The translations under genes and the position numbers were made by a program. A stretch of DNA of 64,000 nt from Bog-473 sp963728845 (GTDB taxonomy: Bacteria > Actinomycetota > Acidimicrobiia > Acidimicrobiales > RAAP-2). The DNA lies in assembly GCA_963728845.1 (NCBI GenBank), contig CAVSLS010000005.1:86116-150115 (forward strand). Direction: 5' to 3'. The notes under the pieces are model-generated. The model worked only from the letters and a program-made list of their open reading frames with translations. It was not told where the DNA came from and did not search any database. Shown here in pieces: positions 54,031 through 63,004 of this stretch (the first letter of the stretch is position 1; every line of letters begins with the position of its first letter).

Positions 54031-55173
54031 GTGAAATTGGCGGTCCCCACGGAGACCCGTCCCGGAGAGCGCCGTGTGGCCCTCGTGCCCGACGTGGTCA
54101 AGAAGCTGGCCGGCGTGGGCTGGGAGGTGTGCATCCAGGCCGGGGCCGGCCATGAGGCTGCTTTCAGCGACGCCGCGTACGAGGACGCCGGCGCGACGGT
54201 CGCACCCGACGCCGCGAGCACGCACTCGGGCGCGGGCCTCGTCGTCCGCGTCAACGCGCCGAGCGCGGACGAGGTGGCAGGTCTGCCCCAGGGCGTCGCA
54301 CTCCTGAGCTTTCTCAGCGTGGGGCAGTCGGAGGATGCCGTGCGCGCCCTGGCCGCCAAGGGGACCACCGTCTTCAGCTTCGATCTGCTGCCCCGCATCA
54401 GCCGGGCCCAGGGCATGGACGCGCTGAGCTCGCAGGCCACCGTGTCGGGCTACCGGGCCGGCTTGCAGGCCGCCGAGCACCTGGCCAAGTTCTTCCCCAT
54501 GTTCATGACGGCGGCCGGCACGGTGCCCCCGGCCAAGGTCCTGGTCATGGGCGTCGGCGTCGCCGGCCTGCAGTCCATCGCCACGGCGCGGCGCCTGGGC
54601 GCCATCGTCAAGGCCTACGACGTGCGGGCCGCGGCCAAGGAGGAGGCCGAGAGCCTCGGCGCCACCTTCCTCGACACCGGCGTCTCGGCCGAGGGGACGG
54701 GTGGCTACGCGCGCGAGCTCACGCCCGAGGAGCTCGACCGCCAGCGCGCCGCGCTGGCCGAGGAGGTCGGCCGCTCCGACGTCGTCATCACGACCGCGGC
54801 CGTGCCGGGCCGCAAGGCTCCGGTGCTGCTGACGGCGTCGATGGTCGAGGGCATGGCCGAGGGTGCCGTCGTGGTGGACATGGCGGCGGACCAAGGCGGC
54901 AACTGCGAGCTGACCACGGCGGGCGAGGTGGTGGAGCACCAGGGCGTCCACATCGTGGGCATGGCCAACCCGCCGTCCGGCATGCCCACCCACGCCAGCT
55001 TTCTCTTCGCCCGCAACGTGGCCAACGTGCTCGGGCTGATGGGACCCGAGGGCACGCTCGCCCCCGACTGGGACGACGAGATCGTGGCCGGGATGTGCGT
55101 GCTGCGCGAGGGCACGGCCATGGCGCCGGCGGCCGCGGCGCTGCTCGGCGGGGCGGGAGGCGCGCCGTCGTGA
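54031..55173 (+). CDS. pntAA: NAD(P) transhydrogenase subunit alpha part 1
   Basis: The NAD-binding domain I of proton-translocating transhydrogenase, 380 residues. KLAVPTETRPGERRVALVPD starts the domain; the Rossmann motif is VLVMGVGVAGLQSIATARRLGA; AYDVRAAAKEEAESLGA and the RQRAALAEEVGRSDVVITTA loop are typical. It binds NADH and passes hydride to the NADP domain on PntB. It starts at GTG 54031. The stop overlaps the GTG of pntAB (GTGA). The three-gene split form is usual in actinobacteria. Confidence 0.93.
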   Translation: MKLAVPTETRPGERRVALVPDVVKKLAGVGWEVCIQAGAGHEAAFSDAAYEDAGATVAPDAASTHSGAGLVVRVNAPSADEVAGLPQGVALLSFLSVGQSEDAVRALAAKGTTVFSFDLLPRISRAQGMDALSSQATVSGYRAGLQAAEHLAKFFPMFMTAAGTVPPAKVLVMGVGVAGLQSIATARRLGAIVKAYDVRAAAKEEAESLGATFLDTGVSAEGTGGYARELTPEELDRQRAALAEEVGRSDVVITTAAVPGRKAPVLLTASMVEGMAEGAVVVDMAADQGGNCELTTAGEVVEHQGVHIVGMANPPSGMPTHASFLFARNVANVLGLMGPEGTLAPDWDDEIVAGMCVLREGTAMAPAAAALLGGAGGAPS

Positions 55174-55583
55174 TCGCATTCGTCCTGCAATCGGCCCCGA
55201 CCGCGACTGGGGGGTCGACCACTGGCATCGTCGCCTACCTCACCATCTTCGTCCTGGCGGCGTTCGTCGGGATTGAGGTCGTCTCGAAGGTGCCGAGCAT
55301 CCTGCACACCCCGCTGATGTCGGGATCGAACGCGATCCACGGCATCGTGCTGGTGGGCGCGCTCGACGATCATGGGTGAGGCCCACGGCACGGCCGAGGT
55401 CGCCCTCGGCTTCCTCGCCGTGTTCCTGGCCACACTGAACGTGGTGGGCGGCTTCGTCGTGACCGACCGCATGCTCGAGATGTTCAAGTCCAAGCCGGGT
55501 GACCGGGGCCCGCGGGCAGGCGGCAAAGGCCGAGGACGCCGGCACCTCTGGGCCCTCCGGGTCCGTCCGGAGACGCCGCCTGA
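55170..55583 (+). CDS. pntAB: NAD(P) transhydrogenase subunit alpha part 2 (frameshifted)
   Basis: The small membrane subunit, about 135 residues. The first frame has YLTIFVLAAFVGIEVVSKVP, the conserved HTPLMSGSNAIHGIVLVGAL, and then breaks near 55365. The next frame continues MGEAHGTAEVALGFLAVF and FVVTDRMLEMFKSKPG. A second slip near 55500 is needed to end at the TGA that overlaps the pntB ATG by one base (TGATG). It supplies three to four helices of the proton channel. Both breaks look like indel errors, since the genes on either side are intact. Confidence 0.85.
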
Positions 55584-57001
55584 TGCTGGCCGTCTCTTTC
55601 ACGCTGGCGACCGCGCGCGACCTGGCCTACCTCGTCGCCATCGCCGGCTTCATCGTCGCCCTCAAAGGCCTGAGCTCACCCCGCCACGCCCGGCAGGGCA
55701 ACCTGGTCGGTGCGGCGGCGGCCACCCTCGCCATCGCCATGACGTTCACGCTGCCGACGCTGCGCCACTCGGGGAAGAACCTCGTGCTGGCGATCATCGC
55801 GATGGCACTCGGCGCGGCCATCGCGGTGCCGGTGGCCCGCTTCGTGAAGATGACCGCGATGCCCCAGCTGGTGGCCATCTTCAACGGCGTGGGCGGCGGC
55901 GCGGCAGCGCTGATCTCCATCGTGGAGCTCCTGCACCTGCACACGTTGGGCCTCTCGCCGGCCGTCTACGTCACGGCCGAAGTGCTGCTCGGCGTGCTCA
56001 TCGGGTCGGTGTCCTTCTCGGGGAGCGCGGTCGCGTTCGCCAAGCTCCAGGAGCTCGTCACGGGGCGCCCCATCACTTACCCGGGCCAGCAGGTCATCAA
56101 CGCGCTGGTCGGCGTCGCCATCGCGGTGATGATCATCCTGGCGCTCGTCACCGGGAACATCGCCTTCGTCTGGATCATCCTGGGGCTGTCGCTCGTGCTG
56201 GGCGTCATCTTCGTGCTGCCCATCGGCGGCGCGGACGTGCCGGTCCTCATCTCGCTGTTGAACTCGTTCACCGGCCTGGCGGTGGCGGCCTCGGGGTTCG
56301 TGCTCGACAACGCGCTGTTGATCGTGGCCGGCACCCTGGTCGGCGCCTCCGGCATGATCCTGACCCGGCTGATGAGCGCGGCCATGGGCCGCTCGTTGCC
56401 CAACATCTTGTTCAGCGCGTTCGGCGCGGTGATCACGGCGACTGGCGGCGAAGAAGGCGACGCGTCGCGGTCGGTCCGGGCTGGGACGCCCGAGGACGTC
56501 GGCGTGCTGCTGGCCTACGCGCGCAAGGTCGTGATCATTCCGGGCTACGGCCTGGCGGTGGCCCAGGCCCAGCACGTCGCGCGCGAGCTGGCCGACGCGC
56601 TCAAGGCACGCGGAGTCGAGACCTTCTTCGCCATCCACCCGGTGGCGGGCCGCATGCCGGGGCACATGAACGTGCTGCTGGCCGAGGCCAACGTGCCCTA
56701 CGACGAGCTCAAGGAGATGGACGAGGCCAACCCGGAGATGGCCACCGCCGACGTGGCGCTCGTGGTCGGGGCCAACGACACCGTGAACCCTGCGGCCAAG
56801 TCGACCCCGGGCAGCCCGATCTACGGCATGCCCATCATCAACGCCGACGAGGCCGAGAACATCATCTTCCTCAAGCGCTCCATGCGCCCCGGCTTCGCCG
56901 GCATCGACAACGACCTGCTCTACGACCCCAAGACCACGATGCTCTTCGGCGACGCCAAGGACACGCTGCAGAAGCTCGTGGCGGCGGTGGGCGACGCCTG
57001 A
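55583..57001 (+). CDS. pntB: NAD(P) transhydrogenase subunit beta
   Basis: A 472-residue PntB. Nine or so membrane helices run from residue 10 to 270, including YLVAIAGFIVALKGLSSPRHA and NGVGGGAAALISIVEL. The cytosolic domain III follows with VVIIPGYGLAVAQAQH for NADP binding, HPVAGRMPGHMNVLLAEA, VGANDTVNPAA and GSPIYGMPI. It uses the proton gradient to reduce NADP with NADH. ATG 55583 was chosen for the TGATG overlap with pntAB and a family-like start; a GTG 28 codons upstream gives a low-complexity lead. Confidence 0.93.
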   Translation: MLAVSFTLATARDLAYLVAIAGFIVALKGLSSPRHARQGNLVGAAAATLAIAMTFTLPTLRHSGKNLVLAIIAMALGAAIAVPVARFVKMTAMPQLVAIFNGVGGGAAALISIVELLHLHTLGLSPAVYVTAEVLLGVLIGSVSFSGSAVAFAKLQELVTGRPITYPGQQVINALVGVAIAVMIILALVTGNIAFVWIILGLSLVLGVIFVLPIGGADVPVLISLLNSFTGLAVAASGFVLDNALLIVAGTLVGASGMILTRLMSAAMGRSLPNILFSAFGAVITATGGEEGDASRSVRAGTPEDVGVLLAYARKVVIIPGYGLAVAQAQHVARELADALKARGVETFFAIHPVAGRMPGHMNVLLAEANVPYDELKEMDEANPEMATADVALVVGANDTVNPAAKSTPGSPIYGMPIINADEAENIIFLKRSMRPGFAGIDNDLLYDPKTTMLFGDAKDTLQKLVAAVGDA

Positions 57002-57350
57002 GGGTCCTCCCGGAGGCCCTCCGTTGTTCGGGGTTCCTCCGGGTGGGGCATGGGCCTTGGCGGTCTTTTTTCAAAAACTATCAATTGACCTGTTTATGGT
57101 TGCCATGGAAGCCTGCTGCCGGGCTTGCCGCAGTCTGGTGACCCCGGGGCCTCCACCGGCCCGAGCCTCACCGGCGGGTACGACGGCGTGACGGTCGTGC
57201 TGACGCCGATCTCATGGAGCCAGGTGCTGGGCGTCGTGCCCGCTGGCACGCTGCCGACGCGGCCAAGCCGACCAACTGCGTGGCCCGGACTTCCAGCTGC
57301 CCTGACGCGCCACCGCCATCGATCCGGCCGCCGGTAGCGTAACCAAGGGC
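57002..57350. other. Intergenic region after pntB with an AT-rich patch
   Basis: About 350 bases with no convincing gene. GGAGG and CCTCC at 57012-57040 could form a weak hairpin after pntB. An AT-rich patch at 57064-57100 (with TTTTTTC and TTGACC) contrasts sharply with the GC-rich surroundings and could contain a promoter. A plus-strand reading to 57337 contains VTVVLTPISWSQVLGVVPAGT and may be the remnant of a gene; no family is recognised. Confidence 0.4.
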
Positions 57351-59321
57351 ATGGACCACGACGCGAACAGGCCGGCGACGGGGACCAGCCGTTTCCCGGT
57401 CGCCGTGCGGTCCCAACGGGTCCTCCAGGTCGTGCTCGCCCTCTTCTGGATCCTCGATGCGGCATTGCAGTTCCAGCCCTTCATGTTCGGACGGGGCTTC
57501 GTCGACACCTTCATCCTGAGCAACGCCTCCGGCCAGCCGTTCGTCGTCGGCGACCTCATCACGCACATCGGGAACTTCGTCGCACCCGACATCGCGGTGT
57601 GGAACACCTTCTTCGCGCTGGTCCAGCTCTTCATCGGGGTGGGCCTGCTGTTCCGGCGCACGGTGCGCCCCGCTCTGGCCCTGTCCTTCGCCTGGGCACT
57701 GGGCGTCTGGGTGATCGGCGAGGGCATGGGCATGGTGCTGACGGGCCGGGCCAGCGCGCTGACCGGAGCGCCGGGGTCCGTGTTCCTCTACGCGATGTTG
57801 GGCCTCATGGCGTGGCCCCGGCGTCGTCGGCGCGACGTCGACTGGAGCGACCGCCCCGTCGGCGTCGCCTCGTCGGCCGCGGCGCAGGGCATCGGCGGCG
57901 CCATCACACCACTTGCGGTCTGGGCCGGGTACTGGTCACTGGCCGCCGTGCTGTTCCTGTTGCCCGACAACCGGACGCGCACGTCGGTCACGAGCGCCAT
58001 CATCGGCATGACCTCGGGACAGCCCGGCTGGTACTCCCACTTCCTCACCAACCTGGGCAACCTGTTCTCGACCACGGGCACCCAGACCGCCTGGATCCTG
58101 GCCCTCGTCTCGGTCGTCCTCGGCCTCGGGCCGCTGGTGGCGCGCCGGCCCGGGTGGTTCCTCTTCGCCGGCTCGCTCTTCGCCTTCCTGCTCTGGATTG
58201 CGGGGCAGGGGCTCATCGGCAACGTCTTCACGGGCTCGACCACCGATCCCAACACCGGGCCGCTGATCATCCTGCTCGCCGCGGCCATGGTCCCGACGGT
58301 CACCGCGTCGAAGGCGGAATGGCGATCACCCGCCGGCGAATTGCTGCGGCGGAGCCCGGCGGTCGCCGTCCTCGGCCTGGTGGGCCTCGGTGCCGCCCTC
58401 GCGCTGAGCGCCAGCTACCCCCCGGCCCCGGCGGAGTCGACCGGTGTCGCCATGGCGGGCATGGCGATGGGGGGCAACGGTTCGGGCGGGGCGAGCGGCG
58501 CCGCGACCCAGTCGGCCATTGCGAGCACCTGTGTCCCGCACCAGGTCGGTCTCCAGATCGCCGGGCTCGACCTGGCCAACACGCCCTACATGGTCATGGG
58601 CGGGACCAACGGCATGGACATGAACGGCGCGGACGCCAGCGCCGCCGCCGGCTTCAACACCACGAAGCCCAACTGGCACTACACGGGGCCCGCCCTCCCG
58701 CAGGCCGAGGCGCAGGCGTTACTGGCGGACGGGAACAACGGGCCCGTCGACATCCACATGGCGCAGAGTGGTTGCGCGGCGCGGCTCACCGCCGCCCAGG
58801 ACATCGGTGCCGCGCAGTTCGTGCAGTCGACAAGCGCAGCCGTGTCCAGGTTCGCAAGCCCGGCCGAGGCCGTGGCGGCCGGCTACGTCGCCGTCTCGCC
58901 GGCCGACTACCCGGTCGTGTACTACGTGAACCCCTCGATCGTGGCCGCGAATGCGGCGGCGCAGCGGACCCTCAGCCCCCAGCACGTCGACGGACTGGTC
59001 TACGCCACCACGCCCTCGGGTGAGCAGGTCCTCGCCGCCGCCATGTACATCCTCCCGGCCAGCGAGACGACCGTTCCCATGCCCTACGGCGCGCTGGTGC
59101 AGTGGCACCGCCGCACCCAGGTCTGCGGCACGGGGACCGTCAACGCCACCATGCCGCTCGCCATCACCGGCTTCCCGCCGTGCGCCCCGGGCTCGGTCGT
59201 GCAGCCGACGCCGTACGTGTCCATGGTGTGGCAGGTCCCCGTCGCCGGTGGGCCGCTGGCCATTCAGCCGCCCGACATCCAGATCGTCGAGGCGGCCATC
59301 ATGCAATCGACTGTCGGCTAG
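57351..59321 (+). CDS. Polytopic membrane protein with a Met-rich extracellular C-terminal domain
   Basis: A 656-residue two-part protein. Residues 20-370 hold about nine hydrophobic helices, such as VLQVVLALFWILDAALQFQPF, FFALVQLFIGVGLLF and TAWILALVSVVLGLGPLVA. Residues 375-656 form a soluble domain that would lie outside. It opens with a Met/Gly-rich stretch (MAGMAMGG, then MVMGGTNGMDMNG) and contains cysteines in STCVPHQVG, SGCAARL, QVCGTG and FPPCAPG that could form disulfides. Methionine clusters of this type often bind copper. No family name is recalled. The ATG at 57351 starts MDHDANRP. Confidence 0.65.
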   Translation: MDHDANRPATGTSRFPVAVRSQRVLQVVLALFWILDAALQFQPFMFGRGFVDTFILSNASGQPFVVGDLITHIGNFVAPDIAVWNTFFALVQLFIGVGLLFRRTVRPALALSFAWALGVWVIGEGMGMVLTGRASALTGAPGSVFLYAMLGLMAWPRRRRRDVDWSDRPVGVASSAAAQGIGGAITPLAVWAGYWSLAAVLFLLPDNRTRTSVTSAIIGMTSGQPGWYSHFLTNLGNLFSTTGTQTAWILALVSVVLGLGPLVARRPGWFLFAGSLFAFLLWIAGQGLIGNVFTGSTTDPNTGPLIILLAAAMVPTVTASKAEWRSPAGELLRRSPAVAVLGLVGLGAALALSASYPPAPAESTGVAMAGMAMGGNGSGGASGAATQSAIASTCVPHQVGLQIAGLDLANTPYMVMGGTNGMDMNGADASAAAGFNTTKPNWHYTGPALPQAEAQALLADGNNGPVDIHMAQSGCAARLTAAQDIGAAQFVQSTSAAVSRFASPAEAVAAGYVAVSPADYPVVYYVNPSIVAANAAAQRTLSPQHVDGLVYATTPSGEQVLAAAMYILPASETTVPMPYGALVQWHRRTQVCGTGTVNATMPLAITGFPPCAPGSVVQPTPYVSMVWQVPVAGGPLAIQPPDIQIVEAAIMQSTVG

Positions 59322-59407
59322 GTCTGCGCCGAAAGGATGAGGGAGCGCCGCGAGATTCAACCCTGCGGGTGAGCCGTCGGAGACCACTCCGTCCGTAGCC
59401 TTGGACC

Positions 59408-59920
59408 ATGGCGACTGCCCCCGACGTCACGGAGCGCCTTCTGTCCTGGGCGCGCATCGACTTCTCGCCCCCGCACCGGCCACCTCAGTGGTGGCGTGCG
59501 GCGATGGCCACGGTGCTCTCCATGGTGGGCGCGCTGGTCGCCGATGCGGTGCTGGTGGCCGTCGGGGTCCATGTGTTTCCCGCCACGAAGGGCTACGTGC
59601 ACTTCGGATTCGCCGACTACGCCAAGCTGACCGTCATCGGCGTGCTCGTCGCCGGTGCCGCCTGGCCCGTCGTGGCGCGCATCAGCTCGGCCCCGCGGTG
59701 GCTCTTCTTCCGCCTGGCCGTCGTGGTGACGCTCGTCCTCTTCCTGCCCGACGTCTACATCTGGCACCAGGGCCAATCCGCCCAGGCCGTGGCCGTCCTC
59801 ATGGCGATGCACGTGGCGATCGCGTTGATCACCTACAACCTGCTGGTCCATCTGGCGCCCGTGCGGGCGCGGGCGGGACGGCGGGCGCGTGCCGCCCTCA
59901 GCGGGACCGGCGCCGCGTAA
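59408..59920 (+). CDS. Four-helix membrane protein (DUF6069-like)
   Basis: A 170-residue membrane protein. An N-terminal region SWARIDFSPPHRPPQWW precedes four hydrophobic helices: TVLSMVGALVADAVLVAVGV, KLTVIGVLVAGAAWPVVA, FFRLAVVVTLVLFLPDVY and AVLMAMHVAIALITYNLLV. The pattern is that of actinobacterial DUF6069 proteins, of unknown role. It lies 87 bases after the Met-rich protein on the same strand and converges with an aldo/keto reductase. Confidence 0.6.
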   Translation: MATAPDVTERLLSWARIDFSPPHRPPQWWRAAMATVLSMVGALVADAVLVAVGVHVFPATKGYVHFGFADYAKLTVIGVLVAGAAWPVVARISSAPRWLFFRLAVVVTLVLFLPDVYIWHQGQSAQAVAVLMAMHVAIALITYNLLVHLAPVRARAGRRARAALSGTGAA

Positions 59921-59932
59921 CGATCCGCGTAA

Positions 59933-60857
59933 CTACCGAGGCGCCAACGTGTCGACCTCGGCGAGCACGTCTTCGGGGGGCCGCCACCCGCCGGCGGCGA
60001 CGTTGGCGGCGATCTGCGCGGGACGGGTGGCGCCGGCGATGACCGAGGCGACGACCGGGCGCGACAGCAGCCAACCGAACGCGAGGTCCAGCACGCCGTG
60101 GCCGTGGCCCCCTGCCAGCTCATTGAGGGCGGCCACGGTGGCGAGCCGCTCCTCGGTCAGCTGGCCGGCCGCCCTGTCGCCCATCGCGGCGAGGCGGGTC
60201 CCCTCGGGCGGCGGCTCACCGGCGTGGTACTTGCCGCTCAGGAGCCCACTGGCCAGGGGGAAGTAGGGCAGGAAGGCCATCCCGCTGCGGCCGCAGTACT
60301 CGAGCACCCCGTCCTCGGGCTCGCGGTACATGATGTTGTACTGGTTCTGCACGCTGACGTACCCCGAGCTCCCCGGCGGCGTGAAGGCGGCGGCCTCCGC
60401 GAGCATGTCGACCGTGAAGTTGGAGCAGCCGAACTCGCGGATCTTCCCTTCGGTCACGAGCTCGGCCAGCGCGCCGATCGTCTCGGCGATGGGCGTCTTC
60501 GGGTCGGGCACGTGTTGCTGATAGAGGTCGATGTGATCGGTGCCGAGCCGGGTAAGACTGTCCTCCACCGCCCGGCGGATGTACGCCGGCGGATGCCCCG
60601 CCCTCGTGGTCCTCGTAGGGGGCGCCGAACTTGGTGGCCAGCACGATGTCGTCTCGGCGGGCGCCCAACGCAGCCCCGAGATACGACTCGCTCTTGGTGC
60701 CGCCGTAGATGTCGGCCGTATCGAAGAAATTGATGCCGGCATGCAGCGCCGCGTCCACCACGGCCGCCGTCTCCTCGTGTCCGATGCGCATGCCGAAGTT
60801 GTTGCAGCCCAACCCGACGACGCTCACCTCGAGTGAGCCGATCGTGCGCATCTCCAT
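59933..60857 (-). CDS. Aldo/keto reductase (frameshifted)
   Basis: An aldo/keto reductase of about 308 residues. The first frame has GCNNFGMRIGHEETAAVVD and INFFDTADIYGG with the catalytic Asp and Tyr, and VLATKFG with the Lys. A slip near 60600 leads to YIRRAVEDSLTRLGTDHIDLYQ with the downstream His position, KIREFGCSNF and the NADPH segment SVIAGATRPAQIAANV. The length and motif order are normal. It starts at ATG 60857, divergent from the SRPBCC gene with about 106 bases in between. Confidence 0.83.
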
Positions 60858-60963
60858 CGGCGATCTCCTCCCGTGGACCGGCTCGAGCGGGCGGGCCGGG
60901 TCAGCAGTACTGTACCGGCGGGTTTCCGGATTGGCAATTCGGTCGGAGTGCGAGGAGGCAACG

Positions 60964-61344
60964 ATGGCGACGGGCGCAGTGGACACGACGGTGGCGGCCC
61001 CACCGGACGAGGTCTGGAAGAAGGTGGGCAACTTCGGCGGCGCGGGCGAGCTGTTCCCCGCCATCGAGTCGTTCCGCCTCGAGGGCGACGACCGCATCCT
61101 CGCCATGTTCGGCATGGAGATCCGCGAGCGCCTCCTGGCGCGCGACGACGAGAGTCGCGTCATCACCTACTCGGTCGTCGACGGCGTCCCCATCGAGAGC
61201 CACAGCGCCACCATCTCCGTCGAGCCCGACGGTGCGGGGTCAAAGGTGATCTGGGCCTACAACGTGACTCCCGACGAGATGGCGCCCATCTTCGGCGACA
61301 CCTACAAGGCGGCCCTGGCCACGCTGGCGGGCTCGTTCGGCTAG
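60964..61344 (+). CDS. SRPBCC (polyketide cyclase/dehydrase-like) protein
   Basis: A 126-residue START-like SRPBCC protein. VDTTVAAPPDEVWKKVGNFGG opens the helix-grip fold, SRVITYSVVDGVPIESHSATI is the central sheet, and YKAALATLAGSFG the C-terminal helix. These proteins bind hydrophobic ligands; some are cyclases. The ligand is unknown. A strong GAGGAGG ribosome site precedes the ATG at 60964. It is followed after 55 bases by a UbiB-like kinase. Confidence 0.82.
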   Translation: MATGAVDTTVAAPPDEVWKKVGNFGGAGELFPAIESFRLEGDDRILAMFGMEIRERLLARDDESRVITYSVVDGVPIESHSATISVEPDGAGSKVIWAYNVTPDEMAPIFGDTYKAALATLAGSFG

Positions 61345-61399
61345 GGGCCCCGACCTGGGGGATGGGTGGGCGCGCTGAGCGCTCGCCTACCCTGATCCC

Positions 61400-62923
61400 G
61401 TGAACCCTGGCGCGGCGGACGCACCGGTTGGCGCAACACCCCCGGTGCAGGCGCCGGTGCCGCGGTCGCTGACCGAGGACGTGCCGCGCATCTATCCGCG
61501 CCGCCTCCCGGACCCCTCGGGCCGAGAGCTCGTGCGGCGGGGCCGGACGATCGCCAAGGTGGTGACGGTCCACTTCACGCCGACCGTCGTCCGCCAGCTG
61601 CGGACGATCCGCCACGGTGCGCTGCCGGCGGCCCAGCTGGCGCGGCCGCTGCGCAAGAGCTTCCAGGACCTCGGCGGGACGTTCATGAAATTCGGCCAGA
61701 TCATCGCCTCGTCGCCGGGGATGTTCGGCGACGACGTCGCCGACGAATTCCGGGCCTGCCTCGACACGGGTCCCGCGGTGCCGTTCCCCGATGTGCGTCA
61801 GCGGGTGGAGGAGGACCTCGGGCTGCCGCTGCGCGACGCGTTCGCCGACTTCGACCCCGATCCGATCGGGACGGCCTCCATCGCCGTCGTCCACCGGGCG
61901 CGCCTCGTCGACGGGCGCGTGGTGGCGGTCAAGGTGCTGCGACCCGAGATCGAGCACGTCGTCGCGACCGACCTCGACCTCATGCAGCCCCTGCTCGAGA
62001 TCCTCGTCCGCCAGACCGGGGACCAGATGGCCGGCTCCACCCTGCAGCTGCTCGACGGCTTTCGGGTGCAGATCGGCGAGGAGATGGACCTGCGCAACGA
62101 GGCGCGCTCGCTCGTCCACTTCCGGCGGCTCCAGAACGAGTTCGACCTGAAATTGATGGCCGTCCCCGAGCCGTACCTCGAGCTCTCGGGCCGCAACGTG
62201 CTGACAATGGAGTTCTTCGACGGCGTGCCGATCGACGACCTGGCCCGCGTGGCCGAGCTCGGCTTCGACCCCACCCCGTTGGTCCAGGAGGTCATGCGGG
62301 CCTTCTTCCTCACCACGGTCCGCTGGGGAGCGTTCCATGGCGACGTGCACGCCGGCAACATGATGCTGCTGCGCGACGGGCGCATCGGCGTGATCGACTG
62401 GGGCATCGTCGGGCGCCTCGACCCGGCGACACACCGGTTTTTCATTTCGCTGCTCTCGGCCGGTCTCGGCAACGAGTCGGCGTGGCCCGTGGTCACCCGG
62501 CACATCACCGACGTCTACGGGCCGGCCATCGGCGAGGCCGTCGGGCTGTCGGGCGACGAGCTCACGCAGTTCTTCCGCTCCATCGTCGAACCGGCGCTCA
62601 CCCGGCCCTTCAGGGAGGTCAGCCTCGCCGGCATCATGCAGGCGATTCAGCTCCAGATGGCGAAGGCGCAGGGCATCGAGGCCCATCGGCGCAGCATCCG
62701 GGCGATCGTGCGCCGGCTGCGCACTCAGCGCAGGGTGCGCCGCATGGCCGACGAGGCGGGCGGCTTGATGTCGGATTTCGACCGGGGCACGTTCCTGCTG
62801 GCCAAGCAGCTGATGTACTTCGAGCGCTACGGCCGGATGTTCGTCTCGGAGGTGCCGATCCTCAACGACCGTGCCTTCTTGGAGCAGCTGCTGGCGGGCG
62901 TCGACCTCTCGAGCCCGGATTGA
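61400..62923 (+). CDS. ABC1/UbiB-family atypical kinase
   Basis: A 507-residue ABC1/AarF protein. The diagnostic KxGQ motif is in FMKFGQIIASSPGMF (near residue 98). Nucleotide-binding parts are GTASIAVVHRA and VVAVKVLRP, then FHGDVHAGNMMLL for the catalytic loop and IGVIDWGIVG for the metal-binding Asp. Family members support quinone or lipid metabolism through an unusual ATPase activity. No C-terminal membrane helix is obvious. It starts at GTG 61400. It ends 20 bases before a KstR-like operator. Confidence 0.87.
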   Translation: MNPGAADAPVGATPPVQAPVPRSLTEDVPRIYPRRLPDPSGRELVRRGRTIAKVVTVHFTPTVVRQLRTIRHGALPAAQLARPLRKSFQDLGGTFMKFGQIIASSPGMFGDDVADEFRACLDTGPAVPFPDVRQRVEEDLGLPLRDAFADFDPDPIGTASIAVVHRARLVDGRVVAVKVLRPEIEHVVATDLDLMQPLLEILVRQTGDQMAGSTLQLLDGFRVQIGEEMDLRNEARSLVHFRRLQNEFDLKLMAVPEPYLELSGRNVLTMEFFDGVPIDDLARVAELGFDPTPLVQEVMRAFFLTTVRWGAFHGDVHAGNMMLLRDGRIGVIDWGIVGRLDPATHRFFISLLSAGLGNESAWPVVTRHITDVYGPAIGEAVGLSGDELTQFFRSIVEPALTRPFREVSLAGIMQAIQLQMAKAQGIEAHRRSIRAIVRRLRTQRRVRRMADEAGGLMSDFDRGTFLLAKQLMYFERYGRMFVSEVPILNDRAFLEQLLAGVDLSSPD

Positions 62924-62943
62924 GGGTCTGCGACCTGGCATAG

Positions 62944-62963
62944 AACTGGAATCTGTTCTAGTT
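62944..62963. promoter_or_regulatory. KstR-like operator before the OB-fold/DUF35/thiolase operon
   Basis: A 20-bp imperfect palindrome has arms AACTGGAA and TTCTAGTT, with 8 of 10 arm positions paired. The core T-GG-AAT-CT-GTT-CT-A differs by one base from the KstR consensus TnnAACnnGTTnnA. It lies about 40 bases before the first gene of an operon whose mycobacterial counterpart (Rv3521-Rv3523 region), as I recall, is in the KstR regulon. Confidence 0.7.
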
Positions 62964-63004
62964 TCGTCCGGGGCCCGGGCCGGGTCCGCGATTGGGGAGG
63001 TGCG

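Noticed and set aside
57125..57337. A 70-residue plus-strand frame after pntB
   Set aside because: It has one hydrophobic segment but no ribosome site, no standard start and an Arg/His-rich end. It is noted only as a possible remnant.
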